A DNA stretch of 64,000 nucleotides from Tethya wilhelma. Lineage: Eukaryota; Porifera; Demospongiae; Tethyida; Tethyidae. Location of the stretch: assembly GCA_964030475.1 (NCBI GenBank), contig CAXIPT010000003.1, forward strand, positions 5,953,988-6,017,987, given 5' to 3'. The translations under genes and the position numbers were made by a program. Positions within the stretch are counted from its first letter, which is position 1; each line of letters begins with the position of its first letter. This document shows, piece after piece, positions 60,740 through 64,000 of the stretch. The notes under the pieces were generated by a model that was given only the letters and a program-made list of their open reading frames with translations, did not search any database and was not told the origin of the DNA.

Positions 60740-61110
60740 CAATACACTGGAACATGTGCAAGGAAGCAAAAGTGTCCTACTCACCTCAATGGTTACATTG
60801 GCTCTCTGGTAGACTTCTAGCCTCACTTCGAGTCTGAAGGTCTCTGACCATTCATACCTTGAGAGCATTTTGGAGGTTCATAAAAGAGAATGAGACCAGG
60901 CCTAGCATAGAAGCTCGTATAGAAGTCTGGTCCAAAGCCTCTTCAGCTGCTCATCGCAAATCAGGTAGAGGGTCATCAATAAAGAGCTCTTCTACCAGAG
61001 CCAGCAAGCAACTGAGATGTCTCTATCCATTAAGGCTTGACACTGTAGCTTGCTACTTGGTTCTCTAGTATTGTCAGGCTGTCAGCAGTTACCTCCATCA
61101 CAGTACCCAC
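60740..61110 (+). pseudogene. ABCC exon fragment in opposite orientation
   Basis: The plus strand near 60848-60900 reads TIHTLRAFWRFIKENETRP, resembling the conserved ABCC segment around STIRAF...RFIxEN. The neighbouring ABCC10-like gene is on the minus strand, so this piece is inverted relative to it. The surrounding DNA is shared with 51330-51690. Confidence 0.5.
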
Positions 61111-61474
61111 CCAGTGGAGACAACACATGTATGCACAGGCCCTCAGTCTCTGGGTGGGTTCAACCAACAACAATTAAAGAGACTCAGTATATATAATGTA
61201 TAATAAATTAATTTATATGGAATAATGGTAATTCAGTGCTGTGCTATTCTAGCTCCATGCACTCTATCACATACTGTAGTGTCCATGTATCAACTATTGG
61301 TGATTGTTGTCTGCTCTTCTGTTTGTGTCCAGCCAAGAAGGTAGTCTGGCTGGGAGTCTGGCTATTTGTCTATAAAAGTACATAATGTGTAATAATTAAT
61401 GTAAAATTAATGTGTGGTTCTCCACTCCAGATTATATATGGGATAATTAAAGACAAAAAAGAATGGGTTAAATT

Positions 61475-61477
<3 letters not shown>

Positions 61478-61568
<91 letters not shown>

Positions 61569-61727
61569 NNNNNNNNNNNNNNNNNNNNNNNNNNNNNNNN
61601 NNNNNNNNNNNNNNNNNNNNNNNNNNNNNNNNNNNNNNNNNNNNNNNNNNNNNNNNNNNNNNNNNNNNNNNNNNNNNNNNNNNNNNNNNNNNNNNNNNNN
61701 NNNNNNNNNNNNNNNNNNNNNNNNNNN

Positions 61728-61778
<51 letters not shown>
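61478..61778. repeat. (CA)n microsatellite containing an assembly gap
   Basis: CA repeats on both sides of 159 Ns (61569-61727). Open frames across it are artefacts. The true length is unknown. Confidence 0.98.
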
Positions 61779-61781
<3 letters not shown>

Positions 61782-61924
61782 CAGTCTGTTGGCATGGAGG
61801 GGGAGCTGGTCCAGGTTGATCCTAATACATGTAGGGGAGGGTTAGGGTCAATGAAAACTTAAGCTTGGTGTAGTGATACACATGCTGTGCATTTATGTAT
61901 ACTCACCTGTTTAGTGTTTGTCAG

Positions 61925-61926
<2 letters not shown>

Positions 61927-61968
<42 letters not shown>

Positions 61969-61980
61969 TGTGTGTGTGTG
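61927..61980. repeat. (GT)n microsatellite
   Basis: A GT tract inside the decayed SEC16 intron 6 of copy 4. Confidence 0.95.
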
Positions 61981-62548
61981 ACAACTTTTAAAGCTGCATA
62001 CTTTCAAAGATGCAGTTCTCAAGTACAGACACTAATGTATTGTAGCATGGCTCTTGATGGTGAACTCTAAACTCATTTAAATCCATCTGATTTTGTAACA
62101 ATCCTCAGAGGCAGGTGCCACCTCTACCCCAGTCAATGACAATACCAGCTCTAACTTACCAGCTAGACAAACACCAGCTGAAGGCACTGATCACTCACAG
62201 ATAGGACTATAGAACAGAGTCACCTCATGGGCACGTGACCACACATAACCAACATCCAGGACAAGAACAACAGATGTTTCCTAACCAACCAGAAATACCA
62301 AAGCGGCAGCAGCAACAACAGATTATCCATTAAGAAACACCAACAACACATCAGCAGAGCTATGTACAACAACCCACTCACGACCAAAGGTACAGTGCTG
62401 TTTCAGTGTACGTTGCATGCTTGTCATCTCTATTAGTGGTTGAGTTTTGTGTGTTATTGCTGTTATTTGTTCATGTATTTCACTGTACCTCAGAACTGAG
62501 ACTAACAGTGAGACTTCATCATCCTAACAGCCTTTCCTCAAGCCACAG

Positions 62549-63110
62549 GTACAGGTACCTGTATTTTCGCAAAAAAAGTGTTGGCACAGCAATTGACAGC
62601 GAAAGTGGAAGACGACACCCATTAAAGTGGAAGATCACACCAATGCACTGATGGGCCTTCAGAGGAGGTGTGCAAATCAGTGCATTTATGTAATTCCAGG
62701 TCAAAGCTTTTCCACAATAGTAGACATGCATGCATATAGGAACCATCAGTCGTCTTGTCTACCAAATACCAGGTGTTGATGAGGAGTATCAAAGATGAGT
62801 AGCTTCTACAAGTTTATGAGTCCAGTAGTAAGGGATAGAGCTTCCTTCCTGGCGTAACAACTCTATAAATCCAGTAGAAAGAAATAGATCTTCCTTCTTG
62901 CCTTTCTGTTTCAAGTGTGTAATAATAATTATTGTATTATCTATGCTAGATGCTAGCCTCTTTTGGGCCTGGGTACGAGGCTAGCTAGATGCAGACTAGC
63001 TAGATATTATAATTATAGAAGTAACACGTGCACTATATTAGAAAACTATATTTATAAAATTTGTTATGCTTTACTTTGAGTTTCTACTACTAGTTGTAAA
63101 ACTAGTACTA
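62549..63110. other. Spacer with a short foldback repeat
   Basis: GCCTGGGTACGAGGCTAGC near 62968 belongs to the scattered GCCTGGGAACGAGRCT repeat family. AGTAGAAAGGAAATAG-type direct repeats lie near 62825-62900. No gene seen. Confidence 0.45.
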
Positions 63111-63115
63111 GTGCT

Positions 63116-63840
63116 ATGCACTTTGTACAATGTAGAAGCTGCGAATCACTTGATAATTTGGACCAGAGACAGAGTCGAACAGTACTCTCCAAGGTAAAGG
63201 TTTTCTGACTTGAATAGTATAATTATAAGAACTATAGTTAATTTTATTTGATTTACAGCAACCCTCTTCAAGTTTCTCCGGGTGACATACTTGTCTTCAT
63301 GTGCACTGCCGGCAGTTACAGCAATATGTGGTCTCAAGTCAGTAGGTTATATTGTTTCTTTACAATCATCTCTCAACGAATTGTTGTATTGGCCTATATT
63401 AGTGGATGCTCTGGTAGAGCAGCCATGTGGTTTATATACCCTCATTCATGCATTCGGAATCCTATGGGACCACCCGCAAGCTCTTGGTGAGTAATGCTCA
63501 CTCAGATGTCACCTTAAGCTTGCCAAAAACAAGTGACTCTTCTTAAGAAAATTTTGGTCCATTTTGGTCCAAATTTCATTTGGTCTGGGAGACCAAATTA
63601 AATTCGTCCCCCTGAAAATTCAAGTCTGGGCAGCTCAAGTGTCACAGTGTTTACTGGTTACGGCTAATATAGAGTTCTAGTCATTGAAACACAATGTTGC
63701 TTTTCAGGAATGGCTCAGTTAGGATTGAGCAGTCTGTGAATCATGCATGTGTCACAGTGAGCATGACATTGTGCTGTCAAAGACTCTCTAGCTGCGATGG
63801 TGATTGGTATACAGCTAAATTAAAGTGTCATCATGCTCTT
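63116..63840 (+). CDS. Tentative exons of an uncharacterised gene at the window edge
   Basis: Splice-like signals flank an exon at 63259-63486 (acceptor TTTACAG, donor GTGAGT, phase 1 at both ends). Its long frame includes ELLYWPILVDALVEQPCGLY. An alternative frame of its start (VSPGDILVFMCTAGSYSNMW) looks Ig-like. A further acceptor at about 63708 leads into NGSVRIEQSVNHACVTVSM and ends at TAA near 63846. The two readings are incompatible and no family is assigned. Confidence 0.25.
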
Positions 63841-64000
63841 CAGTAACCCCTAACTTGCTATTTTAGCCTCTCAGAGACTATTGTACACAGTAGTTCTATA
63901 CAGCCCAGGGTGATCCTGGAAGCCAAGCATTTGTCACTATGCAAGAAGCATGCACAGAGCATGCAGAGAAGCTCTATAGTATAACAATTACTATCACATC

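Larger units (their letters stand above)
61115..62548 (+). pseudogene. SEC16 3' pseudogene, copy 4
   Basis: Remnants: exon 2 scrap near 61115-61175, the exon 3 start at 61333, exon 4 at about 61431-61475 (KDKKEWVKLD), then a long CA tract with a gap. Exon 7 (62098-62391, QQQQIIH then a stop, TPTTHQQSYVQQP) and exon 8 (62494-62548) follow. It has several stops and is more decayed than copy 3. Confidence 0.8.

Noticed and set aside
60859..61068. A complete small gene beginning MRAFWRFIKENE
   Set aside because: The motif matches only one internal ABCC segment, lacks splice continuity, and lies opposite the neighbouring ABCC10-like gene; it is treated as a fragment.
61370..61862. Open frames of alternating Cys-Val or His-Thr across the CA tract and Ns
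   Set aside because: They are produced by a dinucleotide repeat and gap filler, with no splice or domain support.

Overview
This looks like nuclear DNA from an early-branching animal, most likely a demosponge such as Amphimedon. That is an inference. It rests on animal gene families (SEC16, an ABCC10-type transporter, Ig-domain and fibronectin-III receptors) with short GT-AG introns, AT-rich intergenic DNA, many (GT)n/(CA)n tracts and abundant small DNA transposons. There is no bacterial, phage or CRISPR content. Seven isolated single Ns (19242, 19600, 20927, 26424, 29085, 29399, 38626) sit exactly where gene structure breaks, and a run of Ns fills a CA repeat at 61569-61727. The scaffold is therefore partly a mosaic of joined pieces or of two haplotypes.

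Layout. 940-4957 (+): a multi-exon RPA1/MEIOB-like single-stranded-DNA-binding protein with a C-terminal zinc-ribbon OB fold and an exact 285-bp tandem duplication of two exons. 5330-8664 and 9355-11816 (+): a tandem pair of novel type I membrane proteins made of cysteine modules. The second is split by repeats and a Ty3-type LTR retrotransposon (12588-15534); a second version of its exon 4/exon 5 region lies at 19601-20708. 16000-28000 is transposon-rich and gene-poor. 28008-29084 (-): the 3' part of an Ig-type receptor with a tyrosine-motif tail. 29794-46310 (+): SEC16, the ER-exit-site scaffold. Its exons from the end of exon 2 through exon 9 occur twice, and the copies are separated by a fragment of a fibronectin-III gene (40056-41357, -).

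46486-62550 is a block of repeated segments: Ig receptor, SEC16 3' pseudogene, Ig receptor pseudogene, Ig receptor, degenerate ABCC10-like gene (-), SEC16 3' pseudogene. The Ig receptors share a signal peptide, a discoidin-like N-terminal domain, two Ig domains, a Ser/Thr/Pro stalk, a transmembrane helix and a tail with conserved YDTPDY, NTAY and NPxY motifs. Each copy carries a frame-breaking indel.

The most interesting system is this paralogous tyrosine-tailed Ig receptor cluster, expanding and decaying beside SEC16. Its architecture resembles animal allorecognition or innate immune receptor complexes. Next in interest are the uncharacterised cysteine-module membrane proteins, and a natural presence/absence record of small transposons across duplicated SEC16 introns.
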